From Bacillota bacterium (GTDB lineage: Bacteria; Bacillota; Clostridia; Christensenellales; UMGS416): a stretch of DNA of 40,232 nt. The notes below the pieces were generated by a model that was not told the DNA's origin, did not search any database, and saw nothing but the letters and a program-made list of their open reading frames with translations. The stretch is taken from NCBI GenBank assembly GCA_023422005.1, contig JAEZSC010000114.1, positions 1 through 40,232 on the forward strand, read 5' to 3'. Below are positions 32,339 through 39,856 of this stretch, piece after piece (position 1 is the first letter of the stretch; each line of letters begins with the position of its first letter). Position numbers and translations under genes: made by a program.

Positions 32339-34933
32339 TCATCCCGCCATTCCCCCGGCAATATCATCCTCATGCCGCATGAACCCCTCCACCGCCTGGG
32401 GATCGAACTGCTTGCCCGAGCATAGCATCAACTCCTTTACGGCCTGCTCATGGGAGATGGCCTTGCGATAAACGCGGTCGTTGGTCATGGCGTCGTAGCT
32501 GTCGGCCACGGCCAGTATGCGCGCCAGGATCGGAATGCTCTCACCGGACAGGCCCTGGGGATAGCCATTGCCGTCCCAGCGCTCGTGGTGGCCCAATATA
32601 CTGTCGGCGATGTGCATGAGCTCCGGCGAGGCCAACGCGATGCGATAGCCCACCTCGGTGTGCTTTCGCATCTCCACCCACTCCTCGTCGCTCAGCTTCC
32701 CCGGTTTGGCCAATATGCTGTCGTCCACGGCAATCTTGCCGATGTCGTGCAGCATGGCCAGCATCTCCAGGTCCCCCATCTGCTCCTCGGTCAGGTGCAG
32801 CGCGCGGCCGATGCGCTGCGTGTGCTCCACCAGGCGCATGGCGTGCTCTTCGGTCTCGTGGCTCTTTTCGTACAGCGTGCTCTTGAAGGATGACAGAATG
32901 GAGCTGCGCAGGCTGCGGCTTTCCAGCAGCTTGCGCTTGTACATGTAGTCCTCGGCCTGTTTAAGGATGTTGTGGATGTCCTGATGGGGCGATTCTTTGG
33001 TCGCGAAGCCCAGCGAAATGCTCATGTGCGCCGGCCGGCCGCCCAGCAGCAGCTCGCGCTGGGTGCTAAGCTCGTAAATGCGTGCGCACACCCTCTGCAC
33101 GGCATCGGCGTCGGTGTGTGGCAGCAGGATGCAGAACTCGTCGCCGCCGGTGCGGGCCAGCAGATCCTCGGCGCGGCAGCATTCCCGCAGCAGGTTGGCG
33201 ATGGCGATGAGCAGCCGGTCGCCCTCGGTGTGGCCGAAGACATCGTTGGTCAGCTTCAGGCCGTTGACATCGCCCATGATCAACGACATGGGCAGCTGGC
33301 GCGGCGAATCCAGGCGGTGCAGTTCTTCCTCGAAGAAGGTGCGGTTATACAGACCGGTCAGCTGGTCGTGATAGCTTAGATATTTGATTTCCTTTTCCCG
33401 GCGCTTCTGCTCGGTGACATCGCGGAACACCAGCACCACGCCCAGGATCTGCCTGGCTGTGTCCATGATGGGGGCGGCGCTGTCGGCGATGTGGCGCAGG
33501 GTGCCCTGGCGGCTGCGCAGCATCGTGTGGTTGGCCAGCTCCACGATTTCGCCGGTGGACAGCACCTGGGAAACCGGATTGACCACCACCTGGCCGGATT
33601 GTTCATTGCAGATATCAAATACCTCGGTCAGAGGGCGCCCTTGGGCCTCCTCCGCGGGCCAGCCGGTCATCATCTGCGCTATCTGGTTGACCATGGTCAC
33701 GCGGCCCTCGCGGTCGGTGGCGATAACGCCGTCACCGATGCTCTGTAGCGTGATGCGCAGATGCTCCTTCTCCCGATGCAGCGATTCACTGCTGGCCAAC
33801 AGCACCTGTTCGGCAGCCTTGCGCCGGGAAATGTTGACCAGCAGCGCAACCAGCAGCAGCGTCATCATCATCAGCACCATTCCCACGGCGATGGCGATGT
33901 TGCGGTCGAAGGTGATCTGGTTGGATGGCCGGTTGAGAATCTCGCTGTCGGCGGGCAGCATGGATACGGTGATACCATGGGGCTGCAGCGCCGGGTAGTT
34001 GAACACGTTGCTGGTCACGGGCTCGGTGATGACCGGCAGCTCAGAGACGGGTTTGCCCTGCAGTATCTGCTCTACCATGTCCCAGGCGATGCGGGTGTGC
34101 TCGCGGATCCGTATGACGTTGCCGCCGATGACGTTGCCGCCGATATAGGTTTTCGCCGTTGCATACACGCGGAACCCCGGCTTTTCCGCCAACCTGGATG
34201 CGTATTCTCTCAGGTCCAGCACGTTGCCGTCGGCGTCCTTGTTGGCGCCCTCGCAGATGATCGCCGAGGTCTTTGGGTCATAAGCGTCCAGCGCCGCCAG
34301 CTGTTCCTCCACGGTGTTTTGTATCATGCCCACGACCCGCAGGTCCGGGTGGTTCATATCGGCGGCGTTGGTGATGTATTTGACCATTTCGTTGGCGGTG
34401 CTGGAGTTGGCGCCGCACACGAGCACCGTGTGCACGTCCTTCTGCAGCGCGCGGATGGTGTCCAGCATGGCCACGATGTCGTTGTTCTGGGCGACGCCTG
34501 TCAGATATCCCTTGAGCGAGTCCGGCGCGGCGTAGAAATTGTTCACGCCCACCATCACGACCGGTGTGTCCGGGCTGAACAGGCGGTGATAGGCGGCTAT
34601 GAAATCATAGGCGTAGTTGTCGCTTACAAAAATGGCGTCAAAGCGCTCGCCGGCGTACTTGGCGTTCAGATAATGGAAGAAGTCGGCGAAGGTGCTCTCG
34701 GTGTACTTGCGGTAGCAATCCATATATTCGGTGTAAAGCTCCACGCGGGAGTAGTCCACCTGCTCCCGTATGGCTTCCTGTATGTCGCTGTCCCACTCCC
34801 ACTCCTGGTGATAGGAGTGGAGGATCAGCACCTTTGCCTTGGGCGCCGCAAGGGCTGGGGTCGGCGCAAGCAGGAAGGCCAGGCACAGGGCCAGGCAAAG
34901 CACGCGAAGAGCTGTAGTGCTCGCTTTATTCAT
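32339..34933 (-). CDS. Periplasmic-binding/PAS/GGDEF/HD-GYP sensor protein, bifunctional in c-di-GMP turnover
   Basis: 864 residues. Signal peptide 1-29 (ALAA), extracellular ABC-type substrate-binding-like domain (about 33-335; KVLILHSYHQEWEWDSDIQE is typical), membrane helix about 345-368, PAS (390-508), GGDEF (515-670) and HD-GYP (685-850). The GGDEF motif is intact at 596-600 and the inhibitory I-site RxxD is present (RAED, 587-590). In the HD-GYP domain HD is at 729-730 and HHERWDGNGYPQGL at 782-795. So both cyclase and phosphodiesterase residues are kept. It should convert binding of an outside ligand into a change in c-di-GMP. Own promoter at 34996-35023; the PHP gene follows as an operon partner. 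Confidence 0.94.
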   Translation of the reverse strand: MNKASTTALRVLCLALCLAFLLAPTPALAAPKAKVLILHSYHQEWEWDSDIQEAIREQVDYSRVELYTEYMDCYRKYTESTFADFFHYLNAKYAGERFDAIFVSDNYAYDFIAAYHRLFSPDTPVVMVGVNNFYAAPDSLKGYLTGVAQNNDIVAMLDTIRALQKDVHTVLVCGANSSTANEMVKYITNAADMNHPDLRVVGMIQNTVEEQLAALDAYDPKTSAIICEGANKDADGNVLDLREYASRLAEKPGFRVYATAKTYIGGNVIGGNVIRIREHTRIAWDMVEQILQGKPVSELPVITEPVTSNVFNYPALQPHGITVSMLPADSEILNRPSNQITFDRNIAIAVGMVLMMMTLLLVALLVNISRRKAAEQVLLASSESLHREKEHLRITLQSIGDGVIATDREGRVTMVNQIAQMMTGWPAEEAQGRPLTEVFDICNEQSGQVVVNPVSQVLSTGEIVELANHTMLRSRQGTLRHIADSAAPIMDTARQILGVVLVFRDVTEQKRREKEIKYLSYHDQLTGLYNRTFFEEELHRLDSPRQLPMSLIMGDVNGLKLTNDVFGHTEGDRLLIAIANLLRECCRAEDLLARTGGDEFCILLPHTDADAVQRVCARIYELSTQRELLLGGRPAHMSISLGFATKESPHQDIHNILKQAEDYMYKRKLLESRSLRSSILSSFKSTLYEKSHETEEHAMRLVEHTQRIGRALHLTEEQMGDLEMLAMLHDIGKIAVDDSILAKPGKLSDEEWVEMRKHTEVGYRIALASPELMHIADSILGHHERWDGNGYPQGLSGESIPILARILAVADSYDAMTNDRVYRKAISHEQAVKELMLCSGKQFDPQAVEGFMRHEDDIAGGMAG

Positions 34934-34995
34934 CGGCTACCTCTAGGCGATCCGAGTGGGAGCAGCATGTTTATAACATTTATTTTAACACGTTT

Positions 34996-35023
34996 ATTTT
35001 ATCATGTGCGGTCCAAAAGGCAA
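34996..35023 (-). promoter_or_regulatory. Promoter of the GGDEF/HD-GYP gene
   Basis: TTGCCT (35018-35023), 16-nt spacer, TAAAAT (34996-35001), minus strand. Just downstream TTTATTTTA occurs twice on the plus strand (about 34979 and 34993), a possible operator. Confidence 0.6.
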
Positions 35024-35083
35024 TATCTGGCAATATCCGACAGTGTTTTTAGGGAATAGAGAATAAAGCGGTATGAAAACGAT

Positions 35084-35112
35084 TTTACATTTATGCCACA
35101 ATCAGATATACT
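35084..35112 (+). promoter_or_regulatory. Promoter of the GH9 gene
   Basis: TTTACA (35084-35089), 17-nt spacer, TATACT (35107-35112), leaving a leader of about 50 nt. Divergent from the promoter at 34996-35023. Confidence 0.8.
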
Positions 35113-35170
35113 GTTTATTGCATAAAGCGGCTGTGGAACCGGCAAACGGCCGCAGGGTGGGAGGACGACG

Positions 35171-36775
35171 ATGGCGCAGCATTTTGTCCGTACGGATCAG
35201 GTGGCATATGCCCAGGGGACGCCCATGCGCGCCGCGGTGCTGGGCGCAAAGGGCGAATATGCGCTCAAGACCATGGACGGCAGTACGGTTCTTTCCGGCA
35301 CGCTAACGCCCGGTGTCAAAAATGACGCCGCCAGCGGCGACACCGTGGCCTGGGCGGATTTCACCGGCGCGGCTCCGGGCCGCTATCGTCTGGAGTTGCC
35401 GGAAATTGGCTTCTCCCAACCTTTTGACGTGCAGCCCGGGCCCTATGAACCGCTGCTGCGGGCGATGCTCAAGGGGCTGTATTTCATGCGCTGCGGCTGC
35501 GCGCTGGAGGCTCCCCACGCCGGCCCCTGGGGGCACGCCTGCTGCCACACGCTGCCGGCGGTGCCCTATGGCAACCTTTGCCAGAGCGTGGATGTGTCCG
35601 GCGGATGGCATGACGCCGGCGATTATGGCAAATATGTCGTGCCTGGCGCAACGGCGGTGGCCGCTCTGCTGCTGGCCTTCGAGCGCCGGCCCCAGGCGTT
35701 CCAGGGCGCCACGGGCATCCCCGAAAGCGGCGGCATGCCCGACGTGCTGCGGGAGGCCCGCTGGGAGCTGCAGTGGATGCTGCGCATGCAGGCGGCGGAT
35801 GGCGGCGTGCACCACAAGACGACGACGGTGACCTTCCCGGGCTTCATCTTACCGGAGCATGACGACGGCCAGTGGGTCGTGACCCCCGTTTCCGCCGCGG
35901 CCACGGCGGATTTCGCCGCTTGCCTGGCCATGGCCAGCCGTGTGTACCGGCCCTATGACGAACCTTGGGCGCAGGCGCTGCTGGGCCACGCGCTGCGGGC
36001 TTGGCAATGGCTGCAGGACAACCCGGCGGACAAGCCCTTCCGCAACCCCAAGGGCGTCACGACCGGCGAGTATGGCGACGCTGACCTGCGCGACGAGCGG
36101 CTGTGGGCGGCGGCGGCGCTGTACCAAGCCACCGGAGAAGCTGCCTATGCCGAGGCGGCCTGCGCGCTGCTGGCGGCCCATGCCGACGTGGACAAGACCG
36201 GCCTTGGCTGGTCGCAGGTGGGCGGTTTCGCGGCGGCGGAGGCGCTGGCCATGCCGGCCTGCCCGGCGGGCCTGCGGGAGCCGCTGGCGCAGGCCGTACT
36301 GGCCGAGGCTCAACGGCTGGCAGAACTGGCCGCGGCCGACGGCTACCGGGTGCCCATGGCCCCCGGCGACTACATCTGGGGCAGCACGATGGTGCTCATG
36401 AACCGCGCGGCGCTGCTGCTGCTAGCGGCGGATTATTTTGCCCGTCCCGAGTTTGTGGAAGTGGCACGGGACAGCCTGCACTGGCTGCTGGGGCGCAACC
36501 CGCTGTCGGTGTGCTTTGTGACCGGCTTTGGCAGCAACCCGGTGCGCCACCCCCACAACCGCCCGGCGGAGGCCGACGCCGTGGACGAGCCGATGCCTGG
36601 GCTGGTCAGCGGCGGCCCCAACCGCAACCGGCAGGACCACGCCCTGCAGAAGCTGCTGCCCGTGGAAACCAGGCCCGCCCGTATGTTCGTGGATGATTCG
36701 GCCAGCTATTCCAGCAATGAAGTGGCGATCTATTGGAATACGGCGGCAATTCTGGTGGTGTCACACTTTGTGTGA
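35171..36775 (+). CDS. Glycoside hydrolase family 9 protein (glucanase/cellodextrinase type)
   Basis: 534 residues. N-terminal Ig-like CelD_N domain (1-90: FVRTDQVAYAQGTPMRAAVL) and the (alpha/alpha)6 catalytic domain. Catalytic residues are present: Asp148 and Asp151 in GGWHDAGDYGKYVVP, the His region GFGSNPVRHPHNR, and the acid Glu517 in SSNEVAIYWN. Inverting hydrolysis of beta-1,4-glucans or their oligomers is expected. There is no signal peptide, dockerin or binding module, so a cytoplasmic enzyme acting on imported cellodextrins is more likely than a secreted cellulase. GGGAGG is 6-7 nt before the start. Its stop lies inside a hairpin (36757-36780). Confidence 0.93.
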   Translation: MAQHFVRTDQVAYAQGTPMRAAVLGAKGEYALKTMDGSTVLSGTLTPGVKNDAASGDTVAWADFTGAAPGRYRLELPEIGFSQPFDVQPGPYEPLLRAMLKGLYFMRCGCALEAPHAGPWGHACCHTLPAVPYGNLCQSVDVSGGWHDAGDYGKYVVPGATAVAALLLAFERRPQAFQGATGIPESGGMPDVLREARWELQWMLRMQAADGGVHHKTTTVTFPGFILPEHDDGQWVVTPVSAAATADFAACLAMASRVYRPYDEPWAQALLGHALRAWQWLQDNPADKPFRNPKGVTTGEYGDADLRDERLWAAAALYQATGEAAYAEAACALLAAHADVDKTGLGWSQVGGFAAAEALAMPACPAGLREPLAQAVLAEAQRLAELAAADGYRVPMAPGDYIWGSTMVLMNRAALLLLAADYFARPEFVEVARDSLHWLLGRNPLSVCFVTGFGSNPVRHPHNRPAEADAVDEPMPGLVSGGPNRNRQDHALQKLLPVETRPARMFVDDSASYSSNEVAIYWNTAAILVVSHFV

Positions 36776-36872
36776 CACCACCTTTCGCCTCTGACGCCAT
36801 TGCGTCAGAGGCGATTCAGAGCCTTGTATCGATTGCTGTTAGCCCGCCGCCGATAACCGTCGCCGGCGGGCC
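36757..36872 (+). repeat. Hairpin plus three-hairpin repeat behind the GH9 gene (family 1)
   Basis: GGTGTCACAC-TTT-GTGTGACACC spans the stop codon; then CGCCTCTGACGC (36786-36797)/GCGTCAGAGGCG (36802-36813) and GCCCGCCG (36842-36849)/CGGCGGGC (36864-36871) followed by CTTCTATT. The blocks CCTTTCGCC, TTGCGTC, GGCGATTCAGA and GCCCGCCG occur in the same order on the minus strand at 3587-3500 behind the HD-GYP gene. Probably ends the GH9 transcript. Confidence 0.7.
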
Positions 36873-36893
36873 TTCTATTGCCAGACTCATTCT

Positions 36894-37059
36894 AGGGAAG
36901 CGCTGAATAAAGCATGGCATCCGCCTTGCTTGGTCTTTTTCCGCCCTGCTGCGTTGTCGTCAGCCGCCTATGCTCTGCGGCATAAGCGTCCTCCTCCGCA
37001 TTGCAGGACGAAAAAATACGCTGCACAATTCGGACGCACCATTTATTCAGCGATTCCCT
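36894..37059. mobile_element. MITE-like palindromic element, 166 bp
   Basis: Terminal inverted repeats AGGGAAGCGCTGAATAAA (36894-36911) and the complement of AGGGAATCGCTGAATAAA (37042-37059) match at 17 of 18 positions. A second inner pair, TTTTTCCGCCCTGCTGCG near 36936 and CGCATTGCAGGACGAAAAAA near 36997, makes most of the element a long imperfect hairpin. No coding sequence and no clear target duplication. It sits in the 577-nt gene-free stretch 36776-37352, which otherwise holds the repeats and promoter listed here. Confidence 0.75.
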
Positions 37060-37186
37060 TGCATACAGGAGTCAAGACCGCTGCGACGGGGTTCTGTTGC
37101 GCGACTCTTTCTCAATCAGTGGTTGCCTTGGCCGGATAAACCGGCCTGCGGCGATCTATTGATGACGCTTTCAGCAAATAAGCGCT

Positions 37187-37213
37187 GTCATTCTGAGCGT
37201 AGCGAAGAATCCC
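37187..37213. repeat. Half copy of the CATTCTGAG...CGAAGAATC element
   Basis: TGTCATTCTGAGCGTAGCGA followed by AGAATCC; same unit as the two arms at 6897-6991. Confidence 0.7.
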
Positions 37214-37273
37214 ATTGAATCAGCCGTTCAAGGTAAGGAGGCATACCTCTTGATACACTTGTCCCGCTGGTCC

Positions 37274-37301
37274 TTTACATTTTGCGATAATTGGTTATAA
37301 T
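37274..37301 (+). promoter_or_regulatory. Promoter of the zinc-binding lipoprotein gene
   Basis: TTTACA (37274-37279), 16-nt spacer, TATAAT (37296-37301). Start near 37308. Confidence 0.85.
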
Positions 37302-37317
37302 AAGCATTGCCTGCAAA

Positions 37318-37332
37318 TGCAAATCATTTGCA
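37318..37332 (+). promoter_or_regulatory. Fur-family (probably Zur) operator
   Basis: TGCAAATCATTTGCA is a perfect 7-1-7 palindrome, the layout of Fur/Zur/PerR sites, placed about 10-25 nt after the expected transcription start where a repressor would block. The downstream zinc-transport gene favours Zur. Confidence 0.7.
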
Positions 37333-37352
37333 AAACGAAAGGAAGCACTCTT

Positions 37353-38264
37353 ATGTCTTACATGGTTCGATTTGTAACAGCGCTGCTGCTGGCGGCGCTG
37401 CTGGCCGGTTGCCGGGCGCAGCCCGCCCCCGCCGGCGCTGCCACCGCGCCCAATGCCACCTCTCAGGAGGCCGGCGTCACCATTGTGACGACCTTCTATC
37501 CCATGTACATCATGGCGCTCAACGTGGCGGGCAACGTGCCGGGCGTGGCGGTGGTTCCCATGACGCAGCCCACCGCCGGCTGCCTGCACGATTACGCGTT
37601 GACCACCGCCGACCGCAAAAACCTGGACACCGCCGACATCCTGATCATCAACGGCGCGGGCATGGAGAGCTTTCTGGACAAGGTCATCGAGCAGAAGCCG
37701 CAGATGCCCATCATAGAAGCCAGTAAGGGCATCTCTCTCATGGAAGGGGATGAAGGCCCAAACGCCCATGTGTGGGTTAGCATCACCGACGCCATGACTC
37801 AGGTGCGCACCATTGCCGAAGGGCTGGCCCAGCATGACCCGGCCCACGCCGACGCCTATCGCGCCAACGCCGCCGGCTACATCGCCAAGCTGCAGGCCCT
37901 CAGAGATCGCATGCACGCCGCGCTGGACGGCCTGCCCCGCCGCGACATCGTGACGTTCCACGAGGCCTTCCCATATTTCGCCCGGGAGTTCGATCTGAAC
38001 ATCGCCGGCGTCGTGGAGCATGAGCCGGGCACCGAGCCCAGCGCCAAGGAGCTCAGCGACACCATCGAACTCGTGCGGGAGCTGAACATACAGGCGCTGT
38101 TCACCGAGCCGCAATACCCCGCCAAGGCCGCGGAGACCATCGCCCGGGAGACCGGCAGCCGCGTGTACCAGCTGGACCCTGCCGTGACCGGCGACATGGA
38201 CGCCGACGCCTATCTACGGGCGATGGAAGCAAATATGGTTGTCTTACAGGAAGCTTTGAAATAG
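37353..38264 (+). CDS. znuA: Zinc/manganese ABC transporter substrate-binding lipoprotein
   Basis: 303 residues, cluster A-I (ZnuA/AdcA) fold. Lipobox LAGC with Cys20 after a hydrophobic core, so it is tethered outside the membrane. Metal ligands in the family positions: His79 (GCLHDYALT), His139 (NAHVWVS), His203 (TFHEAFPYFAREF) and an acidic residue near 281 (VTGDMDAD). The His-rich loop of many zinc-specific members is missing, so zinc or manganese remain possible, but the operator upstream and three-His site favour zinc. No permease or ATPase gene follows, so the transporter must be completed by genes elsewhere. AAAGGAAG precedes the start at 37353. Confidence 0.9.
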   Translation: MSYMVRFVTALLLAALLAGCRAQPAPAGAATAPNATSQEAGVTIVTTFYPMYIMALNVAGNVPGVAVVPMTQPTAGCLHDYALTTADRKNLDTADILIINGAGMESFLDKVIEQKPQMPIIEASKGISLMEGDEGPNAHVWVSITDAMTQVRTIAEGLAQHDPAHADAYRANAAGYIAKLQALRDRMHAALDGLPRRDIVTFHEAFPYFAREFDLNIAGVVEHEPGTEPSAKELSDTIELVRELNIQALFTEPQYPAKAAETIARETGSRVYQLDPAVTGDMDADAYLRAMEANMVVLQEALK

Positions 38265-38267
38265 CGA

Positions 38268-38471
38268 CGATACGGGGTATTTCGCGCCCTGGCGCGACCT
38301 GCTCACCGTGTCTCGCCTGCGGGCGACCGGAAATCTGCAAGCAGATTTCCTGACTACCTCGCCGACATCCAGCCGGCTGAAGCGGCGAAGCCGCTTCCGG
38401 TGGTGCTGGGCTACAGCGCATCCTGCGCCAGGGCCAAAGGGCTTTCCGGTCGCCCTTTGGAAACCTTCGGC
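38268..38471 (+). repeat. Long hairpin-rich dispersed repeat behind znuA (family 2)
   Basis: Fills most of the 265-nt gap after znuA. Hairpins: TCGCGCC/GGCGCGA (38281-38297), CGCCTGCGGGCG, GGAAATCTGC-AA-GCAGATTTCC (38330-38351), AAGCGGC-GAA-GCCGCTT (38380-38397), CCAAAGGGC/GCCCTTTGG (38434-38460). The last 21 nt are identical to 1447-1467 behind metK. Confidence 0.7.
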
Positions 38472-38529
38472 ACCCATAATATTGAGACTACTACGACAGC
38501 ATTTGTTGAGAGTGCGGAGACCCTTAGGA

Positions 38530-39564
38530 CTACGCCGGGTTGTCCGGCTCCGGCCGGCGCTTTTTGCGGAACACGACCTCGCGGTTGAACACGAATGTGA
38601 AGATGTAGAGCACCAGGTCCGCCAGCTGCTTGGACCAGAAGATGCTCACGGAAAGATGGGCGAACAGATAGTTCAGACCCAGCGCCGCGCCGTAGTTGAT
38701 GGCCACCAGCGCGATGTATTTGCCGGCGGTGAGCACCTCTCGGCGCCACCCCATGCCGCTGTGGCGGAACACCACCGAGCGGTTGAGGCAATAGCCCACA
38801 AAGGCGCCGGTGAAGCGCCCGATGGCGATGGAAACCGGGCGGTTGCCGTTCAGAATGTAGTAGAAGAACAGCACGAACAGCAGATTGTCTATCAGCAGCA
38901 CCGACAGCGAAACCGACACATAGAGCATGGGCATCAGCGCGATGGCCAGCAGGTCCTTCACGCGGCTCATGGTGTTGGCGCCGGCCTCCCGGCGGTAGGG
39001 CGCATCCACCGCCACACCGGCGGTCTGCAGGCCGTTGCGCTGCAGGCTCAGCAGCATGTTCAGCCACAGGCTGCGCCGGCCGGCTTTGTCCAGCAGCAGC
39101 TCTCGCACGGAGGCACGGGGGATGCCCCGCAGCCGGCTCCACGGGTCCGGCAGCCGCCGGCCGTGCATCGTGCGGAACAAAAAACCGCCGATGGCCCGCT
39201 CCCGGCGGAACAGCATACCCAGCTGTGTGCCGGGCTGCCGCTCGGCCACCACCAGCCTGTCCGGCTGCTCCATCAGCTTGCGCGCCACTGCCAGCACATC
39301 CTCGGCAGAATAGCCGCACTCCATGTCCACGGTCACGATTCCCGGCCAGGCTTGGCCCGCTTCATCCAGCAAGGCCAGCAGCGCATCGCGGCTGGGCTGG
39401 AGGCCGGCGAAGAGCACGGCTTCATAGCCCGCATTTTTGGCCCTCTGGGCCGACGCCTCATCGGCGCACAGCGCCACGATGGCCATGCCGGCCCGCGCCA
39501 GGGCCGCGGCCATGGCAAAACAGGCGTCGCTCCCGTCAAAGCGGAAGAACAGCGCCGCCGGCAT
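38530..39564 (-). CDS. Glycosyltransferase-like/GtrA fusion membrane protein
   Basis: 344 residues. The N-terminal 190 residues resemble a shortened family 2 glycosyltransferase of the polyprenyl-phosphate sugar type (GIVTVDMECGYSAEDVLAVA with an acidic motif, LQRNGLQTAGVAVDAPYRRE), but the GT-A start sequence is poorly kept, so activity is uncertain. Residues about 205-335 are a GtrA domain with four membrane helices (LLAIALMPMLYVSVSLSVLL, CLNRSVVFRHSGMGWRREVL, KYIALVAINYGAALGLNYLF, LVLYIFTFVFNREVVFRKKR). Such fusions take part in flipping or attaching sugars for cell-surface glycans. The start 39564 is preferred: the -10 at 39603-39608 puts the transcript start near 39596, leaving 39594 (the upstream ATG) almost leaderless. 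Confidence 0.82.
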   Translation of the reverse strand: MPAALFFRFDGSDACFAMAAALARAGMAIVALCADEASAQRAKNAGYEAVLFAGLQPSRDALLALLDEAGQAWPGIVTVDMECGYSAEDVLAVARKLMEQPDRLVVAERQPGTQLGMLFRRERAIGGFLFRTMHGRRLPDPWSRLRGIPRASVRELLLDKAGRRSLWLNMLLSLQRNGLQTAGVAVDAPYRREAGANTMSRVKDLLAIALMPMLYVSVSLSVLLIDNLLFVLFFYYILNGNRPVSIAIGRFTGAFVGYCLNRSVVFRHSGMGWRREVLTAGKYIALVAINYGAALGLNYLFAHLSVSIFWSKQLADLVLYIFTFVFNREVVFRKKRRPEPDNPA

Positions 39565-39602
39565 GATATTTCTTTTTTCCAACTGATCAGACATACTCTG
39601 TT

Positions 39603-39631
39603 ATTATACCACAAGAGCTAGCTTGTTCAGA
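39603..39631 (-). promoter_or_regulatory. Promoter of the GtrA-fusion gene
   Basis: TATAAT (39603-39608, minus strand) with weak -35 TCTGAA (39626-39631), 17-nt spacer. Confidence 0.55.
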
Positions 39632-39667
39632 CTGTAGACAAGTTAGCCATATGACGAAAAGTTTGTT

Positions 39668-39720
39668 GCCGATCGCCGATTCATACGGCGGGAGGATGAA
39701 AAGGTCAAGTCGTCTGAATC
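39668..39720. repeat. Dispersed repeat, internally shortened copy (family 1)
   Basis: 39671-39696 resembles 3381-3406, and 39706-39720 (CAAGTCGTCTGAATC) is identical to 3541-3555. At 3.4 kb the two parts are separated by about 130 nt that include a hairpin. The rest of the gap 39595-39856 holds an extended -10 TGTGGTAAAAT near 39785-39795 that may serve the next gene. Confidence 0.65.
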
Positions 39721-39856
39721 ACCAAGGCGCAGCAGCTCCTAGGTTGCATAGGCGAGCAGCATGTTTTGCATTGCGCCGTTCTGTGGTAAAATCCATTGGG
39801 AATATCCATGAGTTTATTACGGAAGAAGCCGCAAGGCTGGATAGGACGCAAAACCC

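Noticed and set aside
36930..37139. Small open frame within the MITE-like element
   Set aside because: Defined by the palindromic repeat; no ribosome site and no protein-like sequence.
38308..39621. Plus-strand open frame of 437 codons opposite the GtrA gene
   Set aside because: Runs through the hairpin repeat and the gene on the other strand; no family features.
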